DNA of 64,000 nucleotides from assembly GCA_946800325.1 (NCBI GenBank), contig OX326956.1, positions 43,398,052 through 43,462,051 on the forward strand, written 5' to 3'. Both the position numbers and the translations under genes were made by a program. Positions 23,565-34,969 of this stretch are shown here, in pieces (the stretch's first letter is position 1; each line of letters starts with the position of its first letter). Under the pieces are notes generated by a model that did no database searches, was not told the origin of the DNA, and saw nothing but the letters and a program-made list of their open reading frames with translations. The DNA is from Luzula sylvatica. Taxonomy: Eukaryota > Streptophyta > Magnoliopsida > Poales > Juncaceae.

Positions 23565-24734
23565 GAGGCCATTTACTGTGCCCCTCAAATGTCTTGAAAA
23601 TTTCCCCCACAATAGTAATCCATGGTTAATCCATGGATTAGTATTTTGGATTAACAATCAATTCATGATTATTAAAATTTTAATATATAATTAAGATCCA
23701 TATCAATTGATGATTAATTCGAAGTAATTAAAAATAAATAATTATGAATTAATCGTTAATCCTAGGGGTGTACATAAATTTCTCTAACCCGCCCAACCCG
23801 CCCAATCCGACCCGGACCAACCCGTTTTTGCGGGTTTCAAAATTATTTAGTCGGGACCCGGACCGACCCGGTTTTTGTGGGTCGGGTTGTGGATTTGAAA
23901 TTAAAAACCCGGATTAACCCAACCCGGCCCATAGACTATCAAATTTTCAATTAATTATGAAAAAATTATTTATATCTCTAATATTTTAGAAAATTAATTA
24001 TCATATTTATCCTTTACATTAGTTTAACATAAGCTAGACTTAGTTTTTCTTCACTTCAATTAATAATCCAATAACACACAACCACAAGTCCACTAAATTA
24101 CTAACAACAAGTTCGTAACAAAACTCAATAGTCAATAACATGATGAAATCCTTTCTTTTATTTTCGTCACGCCGGAAGTATATGAAGTTGAAATAAATAA
24201 ACTAACAACATAAAACTTCTTCACGGGACATAAATTTAGAGTTCCCATTTACTTAATTAATGTTATATTATATGAATCAAGTACAATTGATACCATCGAA
24301 TTGGGTGTTTGTGATATTATATGGTTTAATTAAATTATAAGTTATTTTTCAATTGTGATTCATGTGTTTGTTAAATAATTTTGATGATTTAATCAAAAAA
24401 TATAGTTTTTATTCAATATTTTTTTGGTTACATATGAATAATCGAATACATATCTATATAGTATATAATCGGCAAAAAAAACCCGGCTAACCCGCCCAAC
24501 CCGCCCAACCCGGTTATGTTGGGTTTCGAAATTTTTATAAGTATCATGGGTTGGGTTGGGTTGGAAAAATAGAAATCCGTTCTAAGTGGGTTGGGTTATA
24601 GTTTCGATAAGAACCCGCCCAACCCGGTATACGTACACCCCTAGTTAATCCAAAATACTAATCCATGGATTAACCATGGATTACTATTGTGGAAAAAAAT
24701 TTCAAGACATTTGAGGGGCACAGTAAAATTTCCC
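23565..24734. mobile_element. Small non-autonomous Mutator-type element, itself invaded
   Basis: A perfect 9-bp TSD, attctttat, lies at 23556-23564 and 24735-24743. The terminal inverted repeats are about 95 bp, with arms reading actgtgcccctcaaatgtct at the left and the complement at the right. Removing the nested hAT leaves about 280 bp. No coding sequence. Confidence 0.9.
23763..24643. mobile_element. Non-autonomous hAT-type element inside the small Mutator element
   Basis: Ends taggggtgtac / gtacacccccta-type inverted repeats, with a perfect 8-bp TSD gttaatcc (23755-23762 and 24644-24651). The subterminal regions carry repeated aacccgcccaacccg words. No ORF. Same general style as the element at 11193-12275. 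Confidence 0.92.
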
Positions 24735-25279
24735 ATTCTTTATCCTATTCAGATAATCATCTCCCAAATCAAATCTCCGAATTACTCTCCATCCAAATCA
24801 ACAAATAAACACCAAAATCCCAACATTCCGTTCTTAACGCACGTCAGACCGTCATATATCTTTCACCTTCATATTTATACATTTCATATTTATACCTTTT
24901 TACAATGACTCATAATAAAAACACTAGTATTACACTAGGATTAATGAAGTCATCAAATTAACTATTTGCACTTTTTAGTTTTGTAGTCTGAATTTTCTTG
25001 TTGGTCACCACCCTGTCATTTCTTGAGTTAAAAAATGAGTCGCGATGTACATCCCCCTTTCCTGTCCCCCAGGAGCCTTGATGTGTCATCGTTTTGGTGT
25101 GTTAATCCATAGCACCGTTTTTTCGGATAGTGTTAATCCATAGCACCATTTTTTTCTCCCCTTTATATGGCAAATCGGACTCTTGGCTTAACGGGCATGC
25201 GTGTTAATTGCTAGATCCGACCCATATATATAAATTTACAAACCCTATTTTTCTCTCTCTCCTCTCATTCCACAGCCCA

Positions 25280-25323
<44 letters not shown>

Positions 25324-25369
25324 CAGCCGCCGGCAACCCTAAACCCTAATCTTCTTAGATTCGTTTTTT

Positions 25370-26560
25370 GCAAGATTTTCGAAGAAGAATAGGTTACGAA
25401 ATTCGTTTTTTTGTTCGTTTTCTTGCTTAGATCCGATTTTTTTTGTCGATTTCTTGCTAAGATTTGAATTTTTTTAGTATTTTCTTGCTTAGATTCGAGT
25501 TTGTTGTTATTTCCTTGCTTAGATTCGAGTTTTTTGTTAATTCTTGCTTAGATTCGATTTTTTTGTTAATTTCTTGCTTAGATCCAGTTTTTTTTGTTGA
25601 TTTCTTGCTATGATTCGAGTTTTTTTAGTATTTTCTTGCTTAGATTCGAGTTTGTTGTTATTTCCTTGCTTAGATTCGAGTTTTTTTGTTAATTTCTTGC
25701 TTAGATTCGAGTTTTTTGTTACTTTTTTGCTTAAATTCGAGTTCTTGCTCTTAATTCCTGTATTTTTGGTAAATCCCTGATAATTTCTGGTAATTCCAGT
25801 AAATTCCTGGGTAATTCCAGTTAATTTCTGTCAATTCCTGTTAATTCTTGGCAATTACTGGTAATTCCTGCTATTTCCTGCTAATTCCTGTTAACTGCTG
25901 TTAATTTCTGTTTTCAGGGGGTTTTCTGTAATTTTTTAGGGGCTTTTCAGTGATTTTCAGGGACTTTTTTGTAATTTTCAGGGGCTTTTTTGTAATTTTT
26001 GGGTGTTTTTCAGGACTGCTAATTGGTAGATGTAATTTTGGAATGTAATTTTTTTGAGTTTTCTGTTGTTAATTGGTAGATGTTAATTGAAATGTAATTT
26101 GTGTATTAAGTGTTAATTGGAATGTAATTCTTTAAGTTTACTTGTGTTAATTGATATATGTTAATTGGATTGTAATTCAAGTTATATATACTGTTAATTG
26201 AAGTGTGATTGGTATCTCTTAAGTGTTAATTGGTATCTCTTAAGTGTTAATTCAAGTGTGATTTTTTAAGTGATATTGTGTTAATTGATATCTGCTAATT
26301 GGATGGTTAATAAAAAAATGTTTGAGTGATATTGTTGTTAATTACTGTTATATATACATTAACATTCGATTAATTACTGTCGATTTACACTTAATACATG
26401 TTAATTACGGATCAATAGTTGAGTGATATTTACAAATGTTGTTTACACATGTTAATTGAAATTTTTTTGAGTGATATTTACACATAGTTGGGTGATATTT
26501 ACACATTTTATCACTCATAACATCTATCAAATTTTCTTATGAAAATTGTATAACTGTTAA
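25370..26560. repeat. Degenerate minisatellites inside the 25.0-26.8 kb MULE
   Basis: 25390-25745: units of about 38 bp built on tcttgcttagattcgag. 25770-25910: short units of attcctg(t/g)taa type. 26040-26560: units on tgttaattgg(a)atgtaatt. No coding frame. Confidence 0.75.
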
Positions 26561-26589
26561 TTCAAGAATTAACACGTGTTAACTCATAT

Positions 26590-26790
26590 GTATGAAATTT
26601 TTATCAAATCCGCTAAAACAGTTTTACGGCTTAACACAGTTTTACGGCTTAACATTGCCAGCACATAAATAGGCTTAACACAGTTTTACGGCTTAACACA
26701 GTTTTACGACTTAACACTGCCAGCACATGAATAGGCTTAACGCAATGTTACGGCTTAACACTGCCAGCACATCAAGAGTGCTAGGGGAAA
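26590..26790. repeat. Subterminal direct repeats of the same MULE
   Basis: cacagttttacggcttaaca and cactgccagcacat recur three to five times next to the right end. This is a plausible transposase-binding array. Confidence 0.7.
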
Positions 26791-27050
26791 AATGGGGGAG
26801 GTTGAACATTTTCCTTAAAAAATATAAAAACAACTACTAAAATAAAACGACAATTTTTCTGGTCACACCTGTAATCATTTCACAAAAAAGAAACTGTAAT
26901 GTATCATAGGTGGAAGCTCAATAGTCACAGTGCAAGTCAATCGTGACCGTTTGATCAAAAACAATCCAACGGTGTTCTCGTATTAACGTCTAAAAGACTG
27001 AAATCATTTCACTATAAATTCTAACAATTCTTGCCCTAATCTGACAGAAT

Positions 27051-27052
<2 letters not shown>

Positions 27053-27117
<65 letters not shown>

Positions 27118-27136
27118 TCACACACACACACACACA
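27053..27136 (+). repeat. (CT)n then (CA)n microsatellite in MYB leader
   Basis: Lies between the presumed transcription start and the ATG at 27180 of the plus-strand MYB remnant. The reverse-strand copies have (GA)n at the same place. Confidence 0.9.
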
Positions 27137-27179
27137 CTCTTTCTCTCATATCCACCTTGCTTTTCCATGATCATCGGCC

Positions 27180-27541
27180 ATGGATTGTTTTTCACAGAAC
27201 TACAATGATGGTGCTAAAGGAAATCCAGGCTACTTGGATGAATCGTTTCTTTACGATGCCATAGATGAAAATCAGCTGAGATTTAGTGATCACTCCAATA
27301 GTCGAGGTGAAGAAAAAGCCTATTATCAAAAAGGGCCAATGGGATTCCGAAGAACACGCCTAAGTATTTCACATGTATTTAGTCCAATTTCATTTACAAA
27401 TATCTTGGTAAAGTCAATTTTCACTAATTTTTGGGTGATTTCGTAGGTGACTAGTGAAAAAGCATGGGACCAAATGGACCGCTGCTACGGAGTTTAAAAC
27501 AAGATCTAGCAAACAGTGCCGAGAAAGATGGTGTTATATTA
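27180..27541 (+). pseudogene. MYB copy 3 (plus strand), broken exons 1-2
   Basis: Exon 1 reads MDCFSQNYNDGAKGNPGYLD with a single 11-residue unit, then DESFLYDAIDE. The MYB-repeat start is corrupted (QKGPMGFRRT). Exon 2 remnant at about 27450-27540 keeps EKAWDQ-type and QTVPRK-type codons out of frame, with stops. The similarity ends abruptly at 27541, where the opposite-strand copy begins. Not functional. Confidence 0.8.
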
Positions 27542-29156
27542 GTGATCCAAATTATTATTTGCTGATATAAACCCCGTAGAGTTCTCATAATTCTCAGACC
27601 CCATGAAAATGTCATTTGCTACCATTACATTCTGAGTAGCATTACTAGGGTTTGGAGCATTATTGTCGGTACTGCTGGTACCAACATAACCCTTAACAAC
27701 GCATGCAAGTTCGTTTGTGTACGGATTGATCATGTTATTGATTGACCCGTCAATAAAACTTGGCGATTGAATGTGGTCATTGAGGATAGGATTAGGGTTA
27801 GGGTTGGAACTGCCGGGTAATATATATTATATCTTCTGTAAAGGTTGAAGAACTAGGGATACAAGTGAGGTTTGGGTTGGAACTGTCGAGAATAGGATTT
27901 ATGGTGGTGCTACTTCTTCGATTGGCACCGGCATTGGTCTGACTTTTTCTTGCAACAGGTTGCTTTTTCTTGGATTGTGTTGCCTTCCTCGAGGTTCTTC
28001 TCCGAGGCGGTGGTCTAGAGATACTGGCAATGTACTCTTCTATGAGTCTTTTGCACTTGACCCTTTTTTGTATTGTGTAGTTCGATCTTTTTGTTTGATT
28101 GAAATAATTTTTAATTGCATTATCAGTTCGGCCAGGCATACGTTCTGCGATTTTGGATCATCATGTTCTTATTTAATATATAAATATCTTTTAAGGTATT
28201 ACTTTCGGTAATTTCCTATATGGTGTATCTAAAGGCATTTCAAAATATATTATATAAGGTGAATAAATAGATTTTATCATTTTTAACAACTCGTTCTAAC
28301 GAGGAACTTGTGGTGTGCAAAGCAAATGGTAATCATTGATTGAGAGAATTTGATCTTAATCATGCTTGCAAAACATGGAAACTAAATAAATTTGAACACT
28401 CCGTATTCTCTAATTGCGAAAAACAATCGAATTTTTCATGGACAGTGATTGCGAAATGTATTTACAAAAAATTACTAAAATAAGTAAAGTTTGTGAAAAA
28501 GATTTTTCAAGATGCTAGATAGGTCTTCGGGTCTTAGGAATTTCTACCTTACAAAATTACAAAAACTTCAACAATTTTTCGCAAACAATGTTACCGAAAA
28601 CAATATTTCGGTAATAGGATAAAAAGTGTTGGTGCATAATTTAGTTATATTGTGATTGCTCTTTTGTTTTTAAAAATAAAATAGGCATACCCAATATATA
28701 TTTCATTCATACCTCCACATCGGGCGAAAGATGGTATATCCACCTTTCTCTGCACTGTTTACCAGATCTTGTCTGAAACTCGGTGGCAATGGCAGTCCAT
28801 TGGTCCCCATGCTTTTCAACTAGTTGATTTAGTCGCCTACGAATTACCACAAAGTTAGCGAAATTTGACTTTACCAAGATATTTGTAAAAGAAATTGGAA
28901 TAAATACATGTAAAATACTTACGCATCTTCTTCGGACTTCCAATTGCCCTTTTTTATAATAGGCTTTTCTTCACCCTGACTATTGGATCACCAGCTTCTT
29001 TTCACCTAAGGTATCGTAAAGAAATGATTCATCGAAGTAGCCTTGATTTCCTTCAGCACCATCACCGAATTAGCCTTGATTTCCTTCAGCACCATCACCG
29101 AAGTAGCCTTGATTTCCTTCAGCACCATCATTGTAGTTCTGTGATAAACAATCCAT
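27542..29156 (-). pseudogene. MYB copy 2 (minus strand), three recognisable exons, broken
   Basis: Exon 1 is 29156-28923. It has a TAA inside the second of three 11-residue units and a small deletion after DEKK-like codons that shifts the frame. Exon 2 is 28836-28713 and intact (R2 half with GKQCRERWIYHLSPDVE). The last exon, about 28165-27542, gives IAERMPGRTDNAIKNYFNQT, the third helix of an R3 repeat. Two TGA codons stand just before it, where W should be. A basic linker and an Asn/Ser-rich tail follow, ending NNNLDH after one more frameshift near 27820. The N-half of R3 is not found. It shows what the intact family looked like: an R2R3 MYB with CRERW and PGRTDNAIKN motifs. Confidence 0.82.
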
Positions 29157-29200
29157 GGCCGCTGATCTTGCAAAAGAAAGGTGCAGATGAGAGAAAGAGA

Positions 29201-29234
<34 letters not shown>

Positions 29235-30792
29235 ACTATTCTGTGAGATTAGGGCAAGAATTGTGAGAATTTATAGTGAAGTGATTTCAGTCTTTTAGAC
29301 GTTAATATGAGAACTACCGTTGGATTGTTCTTGATCGAACGGTCACGATTGACATGACTGTGACTATTGAGCTTCCACCTAGGATACATTGCAGTTTCTT
29401 TTCTGTGAAATGATTACACGTGTGACCAGAAAAAATTGTGTGTAATTTGAGTAGTTGATTTATATTTTTTTTTCTGAAGAAATGATGTCCGGACTCAGTA
29501 CACTGGGGCTGACCAATTTAGAAAATTCAGACACAAAAATAGAAAGTGTAAATAGTGAATTTGAGGACTTCATTAATTTCACTTAGCTTATTTTTTTTTT
29601 TTTTTGTGCTCTCAAAGTCCGTAGGCGATTCATTAACACAATTGCGTTACATAGAATTACACCAGGATGAAAATAATCCGGATAAAAGCTCGAAGCTACC
29701 GGTTGTACTGGTTTTGAGTAAACAGTTCTAGGCTATGGACTAACATGGACATACCTAACAACATAGATAAATATAAAAATGAACTAAAGAAAAGATACAA
29801 GTGAATATGTCGTTTCTTCGTTTCTAGTCTTCAGAACGTTCCAAAATCTTTGTCGATGAGTTTGATATATGCCTCGTTGCATTTTAGTCCATTAAATTCG
29901 ACTTATTGCAAGGTTCAAATACAGCAAGGATCACAGTCGACAAGGGTCTAAAAGGCAAGGAACGACAAATCACCAATACAAACACCATCTTGAGCGGAAT
30001 AAGCAAAAGCATCCATCACCTGGTACACCTCCTTGCTGCCTGGTCACACCTCCAGCGGTTTTTTGTCGCGGTGGTTCAGATTTTCAAGGACTGCCCTTGT
30101 CGGCTTGGCAAAGATGAAGCAGGATTGTAAAATGGAACTCAGCAAAGAAGCTCTATGATCTATCGAGACAGTTGTGGTCACGGCATCCGCTAAATCTAGC
30201 TACAGTCTCGAAAGAAATACCAGACTAACCAAAGCGTCAAGAATGGTGCCGCACTCCGTTAGGGTTGAGGGTGAGGGTGAGGGTGGAGATGGGTGGAGCC
30301 AAGAGAAACGAGGAGACTTAGGAAGTTGAGGTGAACAAGGAGAAGGACCAGGGGGGAACCGCCGGCCGACGCCGCTAGGGTTGACCCCCCCGATCTAGCC
30401 GCCTCTAGCCTTTTCTTTCTTGATTCGCCCTTTTAGGGTTTCTCTTTCTTTCTTTACTTGTGAACAATTTCACTTAGCTTATTGAACCAATCCCCCTAGG
30501 TACATGAGATAACAATATTCAAGAATATCCTTGTAGAAATTATAATTGAGACCACTCAAAAATTATGAAAATAATATATATTACCAACACCTTGCTGGTT
30601 GATTGTTGAAGGATTCATTAATTAAGGGAAAATAAAATAATTTTTCATGGTTAATGAATTCGGAAATGTATAAATAATTATTTGAGAGTTTTCCTAGTAA
30701 AGAAAGGAGAATAATATATAATTATATTTCAGTTATCTTGTTCCGTCTCCATATGAAATCTTAGGTTTTAAAGGAAGATGGATTTGTAGGTA
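28432..30792. repeat. Segment duplicated from 1-1535 (or the reverse)
   Basis: Base 1 onward (tggacagtgattgcgaaatg) matches 28441 onward through exons, introns and upstream DNA to about 30792, apart from the poly(A) retroposon. Identity is high by eye. Confidence 0.9.
29591..30465 (-). mobile_element. Poly(A) retroposon (LINE-like or retrocopied RNA)
   Basis: Flanked by a direct repeat of about 18 bp, aatttcacttagcttatt (29575-29592 and 30466-30483). On the minus strand it ends in a run of about 15 A. The 5' part is GC-rich leader-like sequence (aaccctaaaaggg). No reverse transcriptase is visible in 0.87 kb. The paralogous site at 1160-1180 is empty, which fixes the boundaries. It could be a deletion derivative of a LINE or a retrocopied noncoding transcript. 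Confidence 0.8.
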
Positions 30793-30830
30793 TTAGGAAA
30801 ATCTCCGCGCTTCGCTGCGGTTTGTTCATT
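30793..30830 (-). mobile_element. Helitron-like 3' end
   Basis: On the minus strand it reads ccgcagcgaagcgcgg (a hairpin), then agattttc and ctaa before a T. This resembles plant Helitron ends (hairpin, then CTRR). It marks where similarity to 1-1535 stops. The 5' end was not located. Confidence 0.5.
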
Positions 30831-31305
30831 TTTTTGTGATAGCAATGTCGAAAGATCAAAAGTCATATAAACATATTTTTCTAATAGCAACGGTTTGTTC
30901 ATTATTTTTTTCTATGTACTATTTCTTTAAGGCCTGTTTAGCAATGTCTGAACCTCAGAAATTATTAAGCATGTTTAGCACTAAGTTTCAAGACCCGTGT
31001 CAAATAGTTTTATCATCACAAAATAATATACCATTATCTTGACAAGTATGGGTGAGAGTGAAAGTATGGTAAAAATATCATCATTGTGGTTGAACTGTAA
31101 GGAAGAAAAAAAAAGAAATATTTTAAAAAATCCCATATCTTTTCTTGATATTTTAAAAAAAAACCCCAACTTCATGAAAACTCCAAAAAAAACCCCATCT
31201 CAAACTTTTATTTTTGTTTAACCCCCTACCGTTAAGTTTGTCCATTATATGTTAACATTGAAATATTATTTTTTGTTAATGACTATTTTATACCATATAT
31301 TTTTT

Positions 31306-31599
31306 TTTTGTTAAATAAGTCTAATTGACAAAGTAGTGCACAAATTTTTTGAGCCTTCCTCATAAAAAAAAAATTGCCTGGTCGTCCATGTAAAAAGCGA
31401 AATATAGGTCCCGATGAACATTGTACATGGAGGACAATGTCAGCGATTCAAGTTTTTGTCAAATAAGTCTAATTGGCAAAGTAGTGCACAAATTTTTTTG
31501 AGCCCTCCTCATAAAAAAATCGCCTGGTCGTCCATGTAAAAAGCGAAATATAGGTCCCGATGAACACCGTACATGGAGGACAATGTCAGCGATTCAAGT
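31306..31599. repeat. Tandem duplication, about 147 bp, two copies
   Basis: Copies begin near 31306 and 31453 and share caaagtagtgcacaaat and tcgtccatgtaaaaagcg. The short segment tacatggaggacaatgtcag may pair with tcgtccatgtaa as an imperfect hairpin. Confidence 0.85.
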
Positions 31600-32729
31600 T
31601 AGCTTGTGGCGTATTATGTAAATTATGAATGATGTTATATAATTATGAAAATTTGTATATTTATGTTTGCCTAGTTTATTCTTTTTGAAAGCTAAATTAA
31701 AAAATATAACACTTTGGATTTAATTTAGTTTAAAGAAGAGAGTATACAAGGGTAAAATGGTCATTAACGAAAAATATTAATTTGCTAAATTAAAAAATAT
31801 AATAATTAGGATTTAATTTATGATTTAATTAGTTTAAAGAAGAGAGTATACAAGGGTAAAATGGTCATTATCGAAAATATTAATTTGGTAAATTAAAAAG
31901 GGAAATTTTTAAAAAAACCCCTAACTTTTTTCAATATTCTAAAAAAACCCTTCACTTTTGAGAAACTCCAAAAAACCCCCTAAAACCAAACTTTTCTTTC
32001 AAAATACCCCCTCTAGGTGTTAAAGTTAACTCTTTTGGTGTTAATTTTTTTTGGACCAAAATACCCCTCTAGTTTTATAAAAAATAATTTTGCAAAAAAA
32101 ACCCTAAAGTTCATCTATGAATTACTTCTCAACATTAACAGTAAATTAACAGGCATTAAATCCCTCGAAATTAACAAGAAATTAAAGCTTCAATTAAAAT
32201 CCTAACATTAACAGTAAATTAAAACTTTCCAACAAAAATCCTAAAGTTCATCTATTAATTAGAGAAAAATCAGAGAGAGAGAACAGGAAAAAATAATCAG
32301 TCCAAAAATAGTCCATTAATCAGGACGAAACGATATGAAAAAAAAAAACTGGAAAAAATAGTCCAAAAATCAGAATAATAACCGGAAAAAACACCAAAAC
32401 AGTCAAAGAAAAACATTAAAAAAAGGAAAAAAAACAGTTCAAAAAACAGTCCAAAAATCAGTGCGAGTGGACATACCTTAATTTCTACCCACTTCAAACA
32501 CCAAAACAATCTAAAAATAAGGAAAAAACAATCGAGAGATCCACTCGATTTGAAAAAAAAGATCCACTTGATTCAAAAAACAATCTAAACTAACTAAAAA
32601 TGCTCTAAGATAGTTCAAAAACTACCGAAAAATCAATCTAAATGGTCCACAAACCTGCATCAGGTCCAAAAACAACAAAAAACGCGCTTGCGCGTGTGTG
32701 CGAGGTGTGTGTGCTGGTCTGTTGGTGCG

Positions 32730-32733
<4 letters not shown>

Positions 32734-32822
<89 letters not shown>

Positions 32823-32847
32823 GTGTGCTGGTCTGTTGGTGCGAAAT

Positions 32848-32897
<50 letters not shown>
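32734..32897. repeat. (GA)n microsatellites
   Basis: Two GA tracts separated by a repeat of gtgtgtgctggtctgttgg. The duplicate at 59374-59429 has one shorter tract. Confidence 0.95.
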
Positions 32898-32900
<3 letters not shown>

Positions 32901-33171
32901 GGCTGGAAATGAGAGAGATGAGAGAGTGTGTTAGTGTTAGGGGTTTATATATGGGATGGCCCAAATTTGAAATTTTTTGAAAATCAATTAACAGTTGATT
33001 CAATACCGATTAATAATTAATCAAGAACCGAGTTAATTCAGACATGCATCAGGTCCTTACTGGGAGATTTCTAAGGAATGATTAAAATAGCCCCTTATTA
33101 ACCCATGACATCATGCTGATTCAATCAGCACGTGCTGGAGGAAATAAGGAGGCACCATATATTTCGAAAGG

Positions 33172-33398
33172 AGGTAAGTTCTATCATACATCCATTTTGC
33201 TTATGATACACCCATTTTCAAGGATATATTTGGTGTAATTATCAATTAATGAGTATTTAAAGTAGTTTTTCAAGTGTATTTAATCAATAAATGATATGCT
33301 AAATAGGAAATTTGAATTGTTCATGAAACAAAAAATATCTATAAAAAGTAAAATTTGTGATACATCTTTCTAAATACCCAAAATACCATTTTAAAATT
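33172..33398. mobile_element. Truncated copy of the ttctatcatac MITE
   Basis: Left end aggtaagttctatcatac with the same left flank (ttcgaaagg) as the intact copy at 59706. The right end is missing. Confidence 0.75.
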
Positions 33399-33917
33399 TA
33401 TGAAAGTCAAATATTAAAATATATGTAATATAACATATGAAAATTTGTGATATACGAAATATTAAAATATATGTAATATTAAAATATATCTATAATAAGT
33501 GTATTTGTGATACATCTTTTAAAATTTGTGATACATCTTTCAAGAAAAAGTTATGAAAGTCAAATATATGTAATATACGAAATATTAAAATTATATAAAT
33601 ATAACATATGAAAATTATTTTTTAAAAATTATTATAAGCAAAAAAAAAATTAGGACTTTTTTAAAATTAATACAAATAACAAAAACATTATTTTAATTAC
33701 TAAATATTTAAAATGAAGGGTATTTTGGTCATAAAAAAATATCTAACACTATCCATAGTTAATTTTAACCCCATAGGGGGGTATTTGAAAATAAAAGTTT
33801 GGTAGAGGGGTTTTTTTGGAGTTTCCAAAAAGATAGGGGGTTTTTTAGAATATCCAAAAAAGATAGGGGTTTTTTAGAAAATTTCCCAATTAAAAAATAT
33901 AACACTTAGGATTTAAT

Positions 33918-34100
33918 TTAGGGAAATTCTTAAAAAACCTCCCAACTTTTCTGCAATTTCTGAAAAACCCCATGTACTTTTATAAAACCCCCTACATTTT
34001 TTTGATTCCCTATAAAACCCCCTATATTTTTTGCTTCTTCCAAAATCCCCTAACTTTTTTATATTCCCTCAAAAACCCCCTATCGTTTTGTTATGTTTTT
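33918..34100. repeat. Mutator-like terminal sequence without a partner
   Basis: Starts gggaaattcttaaaaaacct and continues with aaaaccccct repeats, like the TIR of the element that ends at 33887. No matching right end was found. Confidence 0.45.
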
Positions 34101-34353
34101 TTAAAAAAATGACCATTATACCCCCATAGTTTTATTTTATGTATTTCTATAATTTAATAATAATAAATACATATTACACTATTCTCAAAAAATAAAAAAT
34201 GTTAAAAATAAATAATACATGATATTAAAATATTATAATTAATAATACATAAATATTAAAATATTATAATAAATAATATATTGATATTAAAGTATCATTT
34301 TCAACAATTATTAAAACGGAAAGAGAGAATTAAGTAGGTTGATTAGTATTATT

Positions 34354-34969
34354 GATTGACTCAATTAACGATTTAATTGACTGTTTAATTGTACTAACAC
34401 ATCAATTAGCATTTACTAATATTAACATATTATAAATTATTGATGTGTTAATCAAACGAGTCAATTAACATTTAATTGAGTCAATTAGAAATGCTAATCG
34501 ATTCACTTTGTCACATCATCAAAGATATTGTGATATGGTTGAGGGTCAATTATATTTTTCTTCCATACAGGGATATAATTTGAGTTGCAATAGAAACAAA
34601 ACTAAAAAAAATACATGACACGTGTCATAATATATTATGGTCATGCATTCTAAATTAGATTTGATTGACTCAATAACGATTTAATTGACCGTTTAATTGA
34701 ATTGACACGTCAATTAGCATTTACTAATATTAACATATTATAAATTATTGATGTATTAATCAAACGCGACAATTAATATTTAATTTAGTCAATTAGAAAT
34801 GTTAATCAATTCACTTTGTCATCTCATCATGGATATGTGATAAGTTTGAGGATCAATTATATTTTTCTTGCATATATGGATATAATTTGGGTTGTAATAG
34901 AAACAAAGCTAAAAAAAAAAAAAACATGACACGTGTCATCATATTATCATACATTCTAAATTAGATCTA
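34354..34969. repeat. Tandem duplication, about 309 bp, two copies
   Basis: Copies begin at 34354 and 34663 (gattgactcaa) and both end with acatgacacgtgtcat and attctaaattagat. Moderately diverged. Both contain the palindrome acacgtgt, a G-box core. Confidence 0.88.

Larger units (their letters stand above)
4351..24825 (+). mobile_element. Short non-autonomous copia-type LTR element (outermost of the nest)
   Basis: Left LTR pieces are 4351-4700 and 22211-22404, right LTR pieces are 23111-23564 and 24744-24825. They sum to about 544 and 536 bp and share sequence throughout. A primer-binding site (tggtatcagagcg) follows the left LTR and a polypurine tract (aaagggggag) precedes the right LTR. 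The internal part is only about 700 bp, so it cannot code for its own enzymes. The flanking 5-mers (acccg and ttccg) match at 3 of 5 positions, so the TSD is uncertain. Both LTRs are interrupted by other transposons. Confidence 0.78.
23111..24825 (+). repeat. Right LTR of outer copia, interrupted
   Basis: Pieces 23111-23564 and 24744-24825 flank a Mutator-type insertion. They match the two left LTR pieces. Confidence 0.8.
25037..26814. mobile_element. Non-autonomous MULE inserted upstream of a MYB copy
   Basis: A perfect 9-bp TSD, ttaaaaaat, lies at 25028-25036 and 26815-26823, interrupting sequence that is contiguous in the MYB upstream copies at 1.0-1.1 kb. The ends are imperfect inverted repeats with cccc tracts and cttgatgtg. 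The left part has a TATA-like tatatataaat, a (CT)n tract (25281-25321) and a leader with aaccctaaaccctaatc. The interior is degenerate minisatellite with no ORF. Confidence 0.85.
31900..33887. mobile_element. Non-autonomous MULE that contains the end of another MULE and a MITE
   Basis: A perfect 9-bp TSD, aattaaaaa, lies at 31891-31899 and 33888-33896. Long inverted repeats (gggaaatttttaaaaaaacc at the left and the complement at the right, about 110 bp) carry repeated aaaaaacccc blocks. The interior 32094-33398 duplicates 58736-59931. No ORF of substance. Confidence 0.88.

Noticed and set aside
32638..33003. ORFs made of Arg-Glu or Ser-Leu dipeptides at GA/CT tracts (also at 21.9, 49.8 and 59.4 kb)
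   Set aside because: They exist only because dinucleotide repeats have no stops. The lengths change with repeat number between copies.
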